From Amorphophallus konjac (taxonomy: Eukaryota; Streptophyta; Magnoliopsida; Alismatales; Araceae): a DNA stretch of 64,000 nt. Positions 43,355-55,104 of this stretch are shown one piece after another (the first letter of the stretch is position 1; every line of letters starts with the position of its first letter). The stretch lies in contig CM040126.1 in the NCBI GenBank assembly GCA_022559845.1, forward strand, positions 224,694,641 through 224,758,640, written 5' to 3'. The notes beneath the pieces are model-generated. The model did not search any database and was not told the origin of the DNA. It was given only the letters and a program-made list of their open reading frames with translations. A program made the translations under genes and the position numbers.

Positions 43355-45173
43355 TGCTTTGGAGTTCATTTCATTGCTTATCTTGGGAGTGGCACTTTCA
43401 CATATCTACATAGGGTAGTTAGAAGACATAAAGAGGAACAATTTATTCTAAAGACCAAACTTGAAATTACCTCAGTTAGGGTTCCTAAATCTTTGATCTT
43501 TCTCAGAGAAACTCACTCGTTCCTATGCGGTCTGTAGAGAACTAACAACTTCTGAGGCTTCTAACTTCTCAGGGGCTTGATCTCTTGGCATGGGATTTAG
43601 AGGGGAATTAGACAAAACTAAAAGGAACAAAATCTTCTAAAGGATGAACCTAGGAAGATGATTCCTTACCTTCGAAATACGTGCTCCAAAACTAGGTTTG
43701 CGTAAGTCGAAGTTCAGGCCTATTTATAGGGTTTGGCCTAGGGTTGCTAGATTAGATCGACTTAGGATTCCTAATTTGGAGTAGGATCGATCCCCAAGGG
43801 TCCTAGACTAGATTGCCATGCCAGATAGCATCGATCCATGGGGATTGGAATGCTAAAAATCCCTTTTTTCGATGTTTCTACAAATCACGTTTTTGGAACA
43901 TAGTAGCGATCTTCCTTGGACCACTACTCTGAGAACGCGGTCACGCGATAGACCGCGTTTTGACATATTTTTTCATTTTTTTTGGATTTTTTTATTTATC
44001 TCCTATTTATCCCCTAATTGGTCTATTTATCCATTTTAAATCTATAAATAGCCCTAATTACGTCTCTAGAAGTGGGCTTGAGCTAGAAGGGCTTTGAAAT
44101 TGGTCTTTGGGCCCATTTTAAGTGGGCTTAACTCTTTGGTTAATATAGGGCCTTTAATTATTCATAATTTATTTAATTAGCCCGTTAAGCCTTTTAAATA
44201 CTAAATAATTTTATTTAATTCTTGAAAAATCTTAGAAAATTCCACGGCGTTACATGGTCACAAGTCTAAGAGAGTGTGCCAAGCAAGTGCGTGTGTAACT
44301 AATAGCAACGTACCGGGATACATGCTATATACTTAAGAAAGACATGGAGGTGAGAATGAAACGTGTAAAATAGTGATCAAACATCAATGTAACGACTTCC
44401 ACAAATCATATGAAAATAACTTTAATACAAGACTATACGGTTTTGGCATGAAGCTTACATAAGATTAAAATAAGTTCTAAAACATGATATGGCACGAAAT
44501 GTACCATGATTGATGCATAATATACCCAAAATCATGAATATAACGACATAACTAGGAATAGGGGTTAATTACCTAGACTTAGCATATATTTATAAGGGCT
44601 GATCTGCATTCTGTTTTGGGTAAGCAGAAAACACAAAGCGGTCTATTGAGAATTGCCTCTTGCCAATAGCGGTCTATCTGGAACTGCCTCTTGACAATAG
44701 CGGTCTCTGATGAACCGCCTTCTGTCTACAACAGACAGAAGGTAAAAATCTAATGTGCAGGGCTATCCAGGGCCATAAATGCATATAAACTAAGGGGAAT
44801 AGAGAGATAGGATATGGTAACATGTCTAACATGAAGAAAATGCATGAAAAGGCATGAATTGGGCTAAGAATTCTTCTCTTTTAATTAAGGTGCAGGGATA
44901 GCATGCAGTAAGAACCTGATTGCGCAGTCATGAGAAAACATGAAATTCTCAACGTATAAAGCATGATATCAAGCAAGGTTAGAGGGCTTTTGTTCCTAAC
45001 TTGATGTTTAAGCCATTCATGAGACAACCTACCTCTGGGATGGGTTCTAGACTTCAAATTCTTTGCTGGAAGAACACCCCAGTTCCTACGCATCCTACGT
45101 GGAAACTGCAACTTTTAGTCCTTCTATCCCCTTAACCTCTTGACCTAAATTCATGAGATTTTGAGAGAAGTTA
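43355..45173. other. Unassigned LTR-like DNA
   Basis: On minus, 44254 opens TGTAACGCCG and a TATA-like CCCTATAAATAGG lies near 43720-43732, so 43355-44254 may be a minus-oriented Gypsy LTR. It has two GCGGTC-type units (43905, 43936). From 44255 to 45173 I see no gene, only three direct units at 44637, 44668 and 44699 (pitch 31 bp) that share the left arm AGCGGTCT. Confidence 0.4.
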
Positions 45174-46238
45174 TGTTGGGTTCGTTGTGCTCCCTCATTG
45201 ATTCTGTGTGATATTGTGTATGTGGAAGCAAAAAATTGTGTGTGATTGCTTGAAGAGTTTAGCTCACTTCATTGAATGTTGCTTCAAGAGTTTAGCACAC
45301 TTCATTGATTGGGTGTTTGTGAATGAGCTCTACAGGATTAAAGTTCATGGTGGATACATGAAACTTAAATGTATGCATGAATGATTCATCTTGCTGTCAA
45401 AGATTCAAAACAAGTGGTAAACCATGTTTACATTCTTCAAGAAAAAGTGGTAAGGCCTTGCATTTCTCAAATCCTTCAATTGGGTGAAAAGTCATGTTTT
45501 GTGTAAGTGCGTCGACCCACTATCACAGTGCGTCGACCCACTATCACGGTGCATTGACCTGCTATTGATCCTGCAAGCCATCTTATGCAGTTTTCATCAT
45601 GCATCGACCTATTCATTAGTTAACAAGCTAACTCATGCCTTCTTCCACAATGGAGTCGACTCATCTTTGTATGAGGTCGACCCTTGCTTGTCTTGCTTGT
45701 CTTGCATTCATATAACTTGAGATGGTAATCGGTTTAAATGTTGCTTATACATGTTGCATGGATGGATTGTAAAGTGTTTGTGATCTAGCTCATGTTTTGA
45801 TTGAATTTTCAGAAGAATGATCAAATTACTCATGTGGTTTACATGCATTTCCTTCTTGGATTTTGAGGCTCATAATATGTTTAAATCTTTATATCATTCA
45901 TGGTGAAATTTGGTATCATGATGCTCTCACATTGCATAAATGCATAACAATATGATCTTGATCCTTAGGTGTGGATAATCAACTCAACAAAGTGTTTTCA
46001 TGCACCTTGCTCATGGGTTTTCATGAGTATATTTCATGTATCTTCCACTTGGGGATATTGAGCTTGATTTCTAACCAATTTCCCTTGATTTATGTATTCT
46101 GCAGGTTTTTGGTCAACCAAAAAGTGGTTTTCGGTCAACCAAAAAGGGGTCTTCGGTCGACCAAGATACCCAGAACCGGCTAGAAAAATCAGGCCAGCCA
46201 ATCGATCGACTGACAAGAAGCCTTCGGTCGACCGAAAT
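45174..46238 (+). mobile_element. Copia-type LTR I, 5' part
   Basis: Starts TGTTGGGTTCG at 45174. It carries GTCGACC words at 45511, 45532, 46160 and 46228 and weaker GTCGAC or TTGACC variants between. It is cut at 46239 by D3. No coding sequence. The preceding AGTTA may be its target duplication; its partner lies outside the window. Confidence 0.55.
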
Positions 46239-47907
46239 TGTAACGCCCCAGGTTTTTAGGATTATTGTTCGAGTCAAGATCCGTGGGTTTTGGATTGAGT
46301 TTTTCGATTTACGTGTATGTGGATGTTTTTGTTCTACCCCGCCCCCCAAACTATGCAAGTAATACAATAAGCATGAAAGTATAAACTAAGGGCAATAAGA
46401 GATGGAAGAACTGACCGTGATCGTCACCAAGGATTAACAACGCCAAAGGATGAAGAGATGAGAGGAATGGTGCCGTATACCTTGGAAAAGGATGAAGACT
46501 TGATCGCGCTTAAGAAACGGGTGCTGGGAATGATGTGGAATCAACCTCCTCTCCTTCCAGCCGGCTACAGGAAGAGGGCCTCACGTTCTATTCATACTCT
46601 CCTACAAAATAAAGCCAAATACAAGAGAAAACCCATTATAAACTATGAGTGTAGCATCAATCCAACAGTGGTAAAATAAGGGTAGAAATTGAGGGAGAAC
46701 GCACCGGGGGGAGGTTTTTAACTCCTGTGGAAGGGTGCAAAAGATAGGTGTGTGTATTGTGATGAAAATAAGACAAGTAGAGAGAAAAATCACGCAGCAC
46801 AACTGTGGGAAAATGCTATGCAAAATGAAGAAAAGTGCATGTGTGGCAGAAAACAGAGATTTGTGATGATTTGCGAAATTGGGAGGGCTAGAACTAAGAG
46901 TAGAGGGAGAGATAGACAGCCCTTGAGCATGGAAAATGATGATTATACTTCCTTCTTCAGCTTGAGGTCGAAGAGTTGAGTCAGAGATGCAGCATGGCTT
47001 CACCCCAGGTTGAAGAAGAGCCCCCCTTTGAGACCTGTGAACTGGGTTCTTTAAATAGGAGTCCAGAAACCCTAGCCCGAGTTTAGGAGATAAAGCTTCG
47101 AAATATGAGTCCTAGATTGATAAGATGTGGAGATAATAGTGGGATAAATCCCCTAGGAAGGATTAGAATCGATCGAAGAGGATTATCTCAAAGAAAATGG
47201 ACCAAACAAGGTCTCCAAGGAGTCCTCAGGTGAAGAAATTGGAGTTCAGGATCATCTGGACTCTGTGTTTAGAAAATGGTTTGTTGCGCGACTGTAAAGG
47301 GAAGCAAACAGTCATGGGAGGACAGCAAGGGGACACCAAATGGTCATGGGGTGACCGCTAAGCGACAAGAGCGAAACGGGGCAATTCTGGCACAGTTCTG
47401 GGGCTAGCGGTCTAGCAAAGGACCGCTAGGGTCCCCTAGCGGTCTCCCCTAGGCCGCTAGGTGAGTGGATGCCCGGCTTGTTGTCCGGTCGACTGTCTAA
47501 GCTCTGAATTGGCCCGAAAAGGGCCCAAAAGTTGGGGAATTGAGGATAAAAGCTTCCAAGGCTCAATGGGAATAAAAAAATGGCTAAGAAATGGGCTCGA
47601 TATAGGCTCAAAGAAGGCTCTAAAACAAGGGTTAATTCAGAGCATCACGGAGGTGAATAAGAGAGATAACTTGACTTGCACGCTGAAAATGGGTGTCAAC
47701 AGATGTCCCTCCTTGATGTCTACTTTGCAAGGGAACGAGTGAAAGCGACGCGGAGGTGAAATGGAAAGGAGATGGAGCGAAAGTGAAAGCGATGTGAAAC
47801 GGAGATGAAGCAAAGATGAAGTGGAGAGAACTGAAAAGCGGGCATCAAGGTAAAAGTCACCCGTCACAACCAACAAGCGACAGGAATTCTTCCAAAAATG
47901 CCGAACT
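46239..47907 (-). mobile_element. D3: third D-type element, LTR and 3' tip
   Basis: 47702-47907 matches the last 200 bp of D1 and D2 internal DNA in reverse, with the polypurine tract; the LTR starts TGTTGACACCC on minus at 47701. A TATA-like CTATTTAAAG lies near 47050. Two quasi-palindromes at 47406 and 47438 (pitch 32 bp). The outer end is taken as 46239 (TGTAACGCCCC on plus), but the outermost 100 bp could belong to a different LTR. F interrupts it at 47908. Confidence 0.65.
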
Positions 47908-49629
47908 TGATAGTTCACACAGAAAGTGAGCTAGAAGGGGGGATGAATAGATCACTTCCAATTCGAACAATTTGAATTAACAAATTATGTAATCTGAAAT
48001 GCAGTAAGGAAACCCTTCTAGACTGACCACGGAATAGACAGATAGACAAAATCTTATCGAGAAAGAAAGTTATGATGAACCAAAGATTGAACAGCTGATG
48101 TGCCAAAATCAATTTGAAAGATCAGACAACCAATCCACACAGATGACACAGAGAGCTTTTTAAGGTGGTTCGATTGCGATCTGCAATCTATGTCCACCCC
48201 TTACTCCTCCGGAGTAAGGCTTCCTTGCACTAAGCAATCAAAAACTGCATACTCAGTCTGCTAACACCCGTTGCCTGACAGCTTGCCCCGAGGAACACTC
48301 TCCCCACTCTTCTGAAGACCAGAAGAATCACTGGAGGTCCAACCTCCCTTCCTTTGTACCCAGCAAAGGGAACCCCGTGGATTGCTCCCAGGAACTCACA
48401 AACCAGAGGATCGTTCCTCTCTTCCTCCACATACGATGGAGGGAAACCGGAGTACCTCTCCCTTCCTCCAAGTGAACTTAGAGGGTAACAGAGTAGAATT
48501 GAAACGGTGAAACACTCGAAGATAAAAATAAACGAAAAGGAAAAATCACCCAGAAATAATAACAATGTAGCTTCCGTAGAAGCAGACTCTCAGACTCAAA
48601 ACTGGTGATCACTCAGGCTCTTCTCTTTCTGAACTAGTTGTCTCTCTTTTTGACTTTTCTCCTGAGCTTTTCTCTCGTCTCGAATGGGAGGAATTTTAGC
48701 ACTAGAAGTGGCTTCCGATATTCTTTATCTTCTTCTATTCAGCTCAGCCCTCTGTCTCATTCTCCCAGTCTTCGATCCTCTTTTATAAGCAGACGATGGG
48801 CGCGTGGATACCACGTTTCCCGCCCAAACTTTCACGCAGATCTGATCCTTTAAGGTTCCATGTGTCAAAATCGTGGTGCTGTAGCAGTCCACGTGGCAGG
48901 ATCATCTGGTCCGCTCCTTGCCTTGGATCATGTGCCATTAACCTGGTACTTTAAATTTCACGTGAGGTAGGTTCGCAGGATGCTCAGTATATGCTCGACC
49001 ACATGACTGACCTGGCAATCAAACAGTCATAAGTGTTAGCTGTTTGATGATATGCACAGACCTTCTATATGCTCAAGCAAAAAGTGCACAGACCTTCTAT
49101 ATGTACGATGAGAGATATGCACTGACCTTGCATGTAATCAAATAGGGTATGCACCGACCCTGTATCCGGACCAGCAGAAAGTGTACCAACCTAGTATGCA
49201 CCGACCTTGTATCGCGCAAGGAAAGTGTGCACGGACCTAGTTTAGTGCATGGCAAAAACTACACCGTCCTTCTTTATGCTTAATGCAGATGTGCACGGAC
49301 CTTGTATATACACAAGGCAAATGTGCACTGGCTTGATATGCTATAGAACAGTGAATGCACTGACCATCTACATTCGAAAGGCAGAATATGCACTGACTTT
49401 GTATGCATATGGCTAAAATCTGCACCGACCTTTGTCATGTAGGATGCGAAATATGCACCGACTTTAGTCATGCGTAAGACACACTTGCACCGACCTTAGT
49501 CATGTAGGATGACAATATGCACCGACTCCAATGCACAGACTCATGAAGGCTTTAGACATGTTCTATTTGACTTAAGGTGTTTGACATTTGACTTATAGTG
49601 TTTGACATCATCAAAACCACAGGGATACA
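47908..49629 (-). mobile_element. 3' LTR of F (1722 bp)
   Basis: On minus starts TGTATCCCTGTGG at 49629 and ends ...AACTATCA at 47908. Carries the GAAGGGGGGATGAAT end tract and the GGTGGTTCGATT...CCACCCC block. The TGCACCGACC array lies at 49053-49530. Confidence 0.8.
49053..49530. repeat. Phased TGCACCGAC array in the LTR of F
   Basis: About 15 copies on plus. TGCAC positions 49053, 49085, 49118 and 49151 are 32-33 bp apart. Same motif and sense orientation as in A and C. Confidence 0.8.
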
Positions 49630-51402
49630 ATAGTCTCCCCCTTTTTGATGATGGCAACACTATGAGCCAAACAAAAATAATGCAGTCAATAAGAATGAGT
49701 CTGATCATTAATGCAGTCAATAAAAAAAATGAGTCTGATCAGACATGCATGCAATGTCACATACTAACTCCCCCTGGCATGCTGACATTACTTATGACAC
49801 ACTAGCTCCCCCTGTCATACTGACCTCCAACCAGAACATAAGTCATGCACTCAAAAACCATTCTCTCCCTTTGACATCATCAAAAGGAGTGTAGGGAGAA
49901 CCAAGGTACTGCTAAGCTGGTGAGACCAGAGGCAATTAATTCACGTGGTAGAGAAATCTCATATGCAACCCTTAAAGATCCAAGGTCACTGAGATGAGCT
50001 GAAAGACCTCAAAGCTAATAAGTAGGAAAGCCAGAGAATAAGATTGAAGATTATCATCGTACATATGTCGGAATAAGGACCAAGGTGAAACAGTCATGCC
50101 AAGAGAAAGCTGTCTAAATGCTGTACTAATCAATTAACTGGAGGCTCATCTACTATTGAATGGTCCAAGGTATTGAGGACAAATAGTCGACAAATATTGC
50201 AGGGTTGAAAGATTTTTCTTTTGTTGAGCAACGAAATAGCCATTGAGTAATTTTGGTAAGTCACACATTGATACATGAGAAGATATCTTGATCAGAGGCC
50301 AGAATTACCAGTTCCTCGGTGTGATAACAATATTACTTCTCCTTAGAGAACAGAGTTAGCAATAGAAGTGTCTTTTGGCGTGAGGAGACACCTTGATCAA
50401 GGGCCTGAATCCCCAGTTACTCAACACTTTAATGCTATTGCTCTGCCATGAATTTTAAATTTTCAGGAACTTTTTAAACAGAGATATTCTGGCACTTCAT
50501 GACATAGAGAGTGTTTCATATCTTTAATGAAGTGTCTAGTTTCTCGGTAACCAGAACATTGCTCTGCAATATTGAAATACCCCTAAACAAATTTATTTCT
50601 TTTGTCATATGATGTTTGAAGACAATACCAAATGTACTGATCCTCAGAGAATTTGCTTCTAGAAATTTAAGTTTCAAACATTTAGGAGATTTCAGGACAT
50701 AAAAATGTCAACAGTGATTAATATTCATTAATGATGTAGGAAGACATTCTTCAGGTTCTCTATCTAGGTCTTTGCAGGATTATTAGAAAGAAGCATTTTA
50801 GCAAAATTTCAGTTAATCAAATTTGGAAATTTAAGAGAGTTGAGAGCTTCTAGATTTTGTGAGAAAACTGCTTAAGGTTCTCAATGAGCTTTGTGTAGTG
50901 ACAAGCTCTCTCAAAGTCCTTTTGAATCAGTCTCCTAAGACCTCAAACTGACAAACAAGCAACTCCACCTGTCACCTTGACTGACTGATGAACTCAAGCC
51001 TATCAGCTTCACACATGTAGATACCTTCTACACTAAGGCATACCTAGAATACCTCCCCCTCACAATATGAATCAGATAAGCAGACAGTTGGAATGCACAA
51101 TGTATTGAAATGCAGAAAAGCAAATTTATGGACATTGAACCTGATCTATATGTAAATGAGCCTGTGGTACCGGGTGGAGAACGTAGGTCAGAAGACCTCC
51201 TCACACATGATGTGGATTTCCAGTCAGAGGAAATCTGACCTTCTCTCAGCTTATCATTTGATATACCAACAGGTTATGCATGCCAATGAAAAAAAATGAC
51301 AGACTTTGGATGAATATTCATGCAAATGAGGTCTGCATGCAGCTCAACATGGGCACAGAAGCATGCATGCATTTTATTCCAAGATTCAGAAATTCAGGGG
51401 GT
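49630..51402 (-). other. Non-coding 3' region of F
   Basis: A main polypurine tract at 49632-49645 (CTCCCCCTTTTTG on plus) and further CTCCCCCT tracts near 49770, 49806 and 51052. Blocks at 50270-50345 and 50380-50455 repeat each other and match A 10225-10385. No gene. Confidence 0.6.
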
Positions 51403-51483
51403 TTAAAAAATCCCTAGTTCTCTCCTCAAGGTGGTGAATTTGTCATTGTCCAGAGATTTAGTAAAGATATCAGCTATCTGATG
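51403..51483 (-). pseudogene. C-terminal end of Copia RNase H (element F)
   Basis: The minus strand reads HQIADIFTKSLDND and LRRELGIF then TAA at 51403. This is the standard end of Copia Pol, colinear with VDIFTKPLGNERF in C. It is open but only 26 codons remain because G inserted at 51484. Confidence 0.85.
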
Positions 51484-52289
51484 TGTAGCAACCCTGGTAA
51501 ATTAAAGGATTAGAAAGTCCAAATAAATTAAAACTAATAATTAAACAAAGCCCAGATCCTGTACACAACCCTGACATCCTAATGACCTTACCCTTGTATT
51601 CTAATAAATGTAAGAATAACATGCCATTTTTAAATAGGCATTAAAAGCACAATATAATTTTATTTGAATTAAGAATCAATAAATCTTGAAGAAAACATCA
51701 ATTTGTATTTTATTAATAATTTATAAATTTTAATATTTCATATTTGTTACATTATATTTTGTTGGAAGGATTAAGGATATATTAATAAACTTTAAATATC
51801 TTAAAAGATAAATAAAGGGTAATAGAAGGGGCATTTATACGATATCGATCCTATGAACGTGGTATTACAAGTAAAAATGTGAAAGACGCCTATGACATGA
51901 GCATGATATTCCAATAGCGCGACCAACAGAAGGGCGTTATTTCACTAGATACATGAATAGTGGTGAATAGTGCTACTTTTTAAATAAAAGGAATTTTATA
52001 AAACTAATTACATGGAAAAATAAAGAAAAATGAAAAAATGTTACCCATAAAATTTCATAATCAGACCTCTTCAAATAAAAATAATAAAAATCTGGAAAGA
52101 TTATAACACTTTAACATACACGTTAATGTTATTACGAGAACGGTTCGAACTGATAATTGAGAAGGGGTTTAACTAGGAAGTAAGGGTATTTTGGAAGGGT
52201 TTAAAGGCAGTAATCCTAATACTAGTAGGACTTGAACCAAAGGGTTTGGGTCCCAACCAAACACCAAACCTATAGGGTCTCTAAAACCC

Positions 52290-52299
52290 TATAAATACC
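52290..52299 (+). promoter_or_regulatory. TATA box of G 5' LTR
   Basis: TATAAATACC about 800 bp into the LTR, conserved at 60344-60353 in the 3' LTR. Confidence 0.65.
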
Positions 52300-52913
52300 C
52301 CACTACATCCCTTGTAAACGACCCACTGCTACTATCCTTCTTCCACGGTTGAACTGCTGCTGCAATACTTCTGAGAATTTCTTAAGGGAAATTGTTGCCT
52401 CTTCTTCCTCCAACCTGCTGCTAACGGGAAGAGGAGAATCATCAGATTCTCTGTTAGGAGTTGTTGTTGTTGATTGCTCCATCTGCTATTGATCATCCAC
52501 TGCTACCATCAGGCTGCAGGCGGATATCCTCTCTGCTACTAAAGAGGGCTTCTCATTATACTATCCACCAAGCTGTTGATCTTCTTCCTGCTAACAGTGA
52601 AACAAAGAAGAATTGTGTTGTTGCCAAGTTCCTCATCTCCTTCTTCTTGAAGCACGAACAAGAATTTTTAACACTGCTATTGACTGTTCGCGTGAACTCC
52701 TATTGCTTAGGGAAATCTTCCACAGGGTCATAGAGCCTTGATTCATTCAATTATTTTCAATCCTTCAATCAAACACCGTCAACTCAAGGTAGGTTTTCTC
52801 AAGTCTTAGCCCAATTGATAAATATATAAGTTCATGCATACATTTAGACTCTTTTTACCATGTTTTACCATGATTTAATAGCGTTCTATTTTATTTTTTG
52901 GAAGTTACAGTGA

Positions 52914-53530
52914 AATAGCGACCCAGGCTTGGGCGCTATTCTTAAGGCGCGACCGCTTGGCAGTCGCCACTTTCATAAACTGAATAATTAAATCAGCATG
53001 TTTAAAATTTAATAACTTGACATCTTGAAATCTACATAACTTGATACGTGCATGACTTGATTCCCCTTATTTTCCTCTACATGACCATGTGAACCGTTTC
53101 CTGAAATTTGCACCAGATTAAACAACGTCTGAAGCATGGGCACTGTTTTAATATCGCGCATATAAGTTGGGCGCTATCTATTGACAGGCAACTGGAATCA
53201 GGGTGCCAATCACCTTATACACAGACTTGAAACACGACTTGACCTAGGGCGCTATTTTTGAAACGTGGCTGCACCATGGGCGCTATTTAATCCAGAACAT
53301 AATGATGTATTGAAAGGCTATACAAATTCCAAGTTTTGTTTACGTTAAAACTGGAAATGGAATTTAAAGGACACGGCTGGGTCACAAGCGTGTTTCGGTA
53401 ATATAGTGGCTACACCCCAATCACTATTTAAGAAATAGCGACAAGTACCCAGGCGCCATTTTCTGAGATATATGTTTCCGTCAATTTCATGTATACCCTA
53501 GCGATGGGTTACATATTAGGCACTATATTC
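52914..53530. repeat. Quasi-palindrome array in the LTR of G
   Basis: 27-30 nt units with arms AATAGCG/CGCTATT in the best copy (52914-52940, perfect 7-nt arms) and variants near 52946, 53119, 53150, 53230, 53260, 53399, 53432 and 53496. They come in pairs 30-33 bp apart. The array lies downstream of the TATA box, so it would be transcribed. It recurs at 60968-61584. Confidence 0.75.
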
Positions 53531-54940
53531 CATACCGTGAGTATAGTCCCACGTTTCTCGGAGATTCATTGATTACCCTATACTTTCTCGATGACATACG
53601 AGCCCTTCGTTGGACATTCCGTTCCTTCGAACTGGTGAGTTAGTCATAGAGACCTCCGTAAGTCTCCTCGATGCCTTGGATTCCCTCAAGGCCGACTGAG
53701 CTAGTTGTACCATAAAAATCCATGACACTTTTTAAATGACATGTCACTCTAAAGAAACATGGTATACCGGCCCTCATGATATACCGTCAGGATGTCATGA
53801 GAATATTCTTGAAATAATGGGATGAGCAATCCATACCATTTATATCCTTTCAGATGCCGTACTTGGGGATGCTAATTCTATCTACCTTATCATGCACAAG
53901 GACGAGCGACCATTTCTATATGAGCGTTTATTCTTAATGACATGGCACCCATCAAGGGAACCATCTCCACCTAGTTTTATCGCAATCGTGGGTATACCGT
54001 TATTATCATCCTTACATATCCTGTTTGACCTTGAAATCCTACTCTCTATGGTCTACCTTAAAGTTCCTACAAGCTTGAATCCTTTGGAAATCTATATTGG
54101 CTATAACTATAGTGGATGTCGAAATACATGATCAATGCCTGCGCATTTAACGGCCCGATCTGGTCCTGGGAGGAGCACCCGAAAGTACTAGTGCCCATGG
54201 GAGTTGTAATGATCACGGTGTGGCATTGCACTGAAGTGCTTGTTATTCTCGTTGACATTCCACAATCTCATGCTTGACTTGACATGACATGACCTGCGTG
54301 ACTCGGAAAGGGTATTTATTGTTACTTACTTGAACAAGATAGCCCATCCTCGATATGACATGCTAAAAGTACTTGCTTGAATATCTTGATAATTATTGAC
54401 ATGTATTCTTGAAAGACATGCTAGTTCACTCAACTGTCTCTTGATTGATATACATTCTCTATCTTGATATACACTCTTTTTTGTCATTTTTACGCAAACA
54501 TGCATAGCTATACTGCATTCATGTAACTTGTAATCTACTTAAAGCTTGCTAGCACTTGAGATATAATTCCTACTGAGCGTTTGCTCATTCAGTGTTTTCC
54601 CCTATTTTTCAGGTAAGTCTGATGACGAGACTCAATCGGATGGGGAAGGTCAAGAGTGAAGAGACTAGAGCTACAACCATCTATCAAAGCGTCGTCTAGT
54701 CTTGTCTTTCCATTTTCTTGAGTCATTCCTTGTACTTTTCCTTTTATTGAGTCTTAGTGCTTCTTTCAGGTGAATTGTAATAGTAATACATTGAGGTTAT
54801 AATTGAATTAAAGGATTGGATTATTATTTCTTTGTGCACTCTGTCTTTGTGTCGAATACACTAACGCTCTGATTGACATGATCGATATAAACTCGTCACG
54901 CACTCCGGTTCCTTCCACGCTCGGGGCGTGATAGTTTTTG

Positions 54941-54952
54941 TGGTATCAGAGC
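54941..54952 (+). promoter_or_regulatory. Primer binding site of G (tRNA-Met)
   Basis: TGGTATCAGAGC, a perfect match to plant initiator tRNA-Met, 7 bp after the LTR end. Confidence 0.9.
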
Positions 54953-55104
54953 CTAGGATATTCAATTCCTAGGAAACCCAAGTCCAAGGATAGGTTTAAA
55001 CCTTTACCCGGAGAGATTGGGTAGAACCGAGGGTTGGGTTAACTTAGAAATTAATACCTTTGAACATAACCACATATTAATATAGTTATTGTAATTGTAG
55101 GACC

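Larger units (their letters stand above)
47908..51483 (-). mobile_element. Element F: Sirevirus-like Copia, 3' end only
   Basis: 3' LTR 47908-49629, polypurine tract, long 3' non-coding region and the last 27 codons of RNase H before G interrupts it. GAACT at 47903-47907 would be one target duplication. The rest of F lies beyond the window. Close in layout to A and C. Confidence 0.8.
51484..54933 (+). mobile_element. 5' LTR of G (3450 bp)
   Basis: Starts TGTAGCAACC and ends CGGGGCGTGATA, where CA is expected, so a C-to-T change is likely. TATA box TATAAATACC at 52290-52299. Open frames such as 52461-52733 lie in the transcribed leader and recur in the 3' LTR; no known protein. Quasi-palindromes at 52914-53530. 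Confidence 0.85.

Noticed and set aside
44255..44266. Primer site after a D2 LTR ending at 44254
   Set aside because: TGGTCACAAGTC does not match a tRNA end that I know, and 44254 is better read as the start of a minus-oriented LTR.
52461..52733. Identical 90-codon frame here and at 60515-60787
   Set aside because: The copy exists because both lie in the LTRs of G. It starts in the leader after the TATA box; no recognised domain, so not called as a gene.
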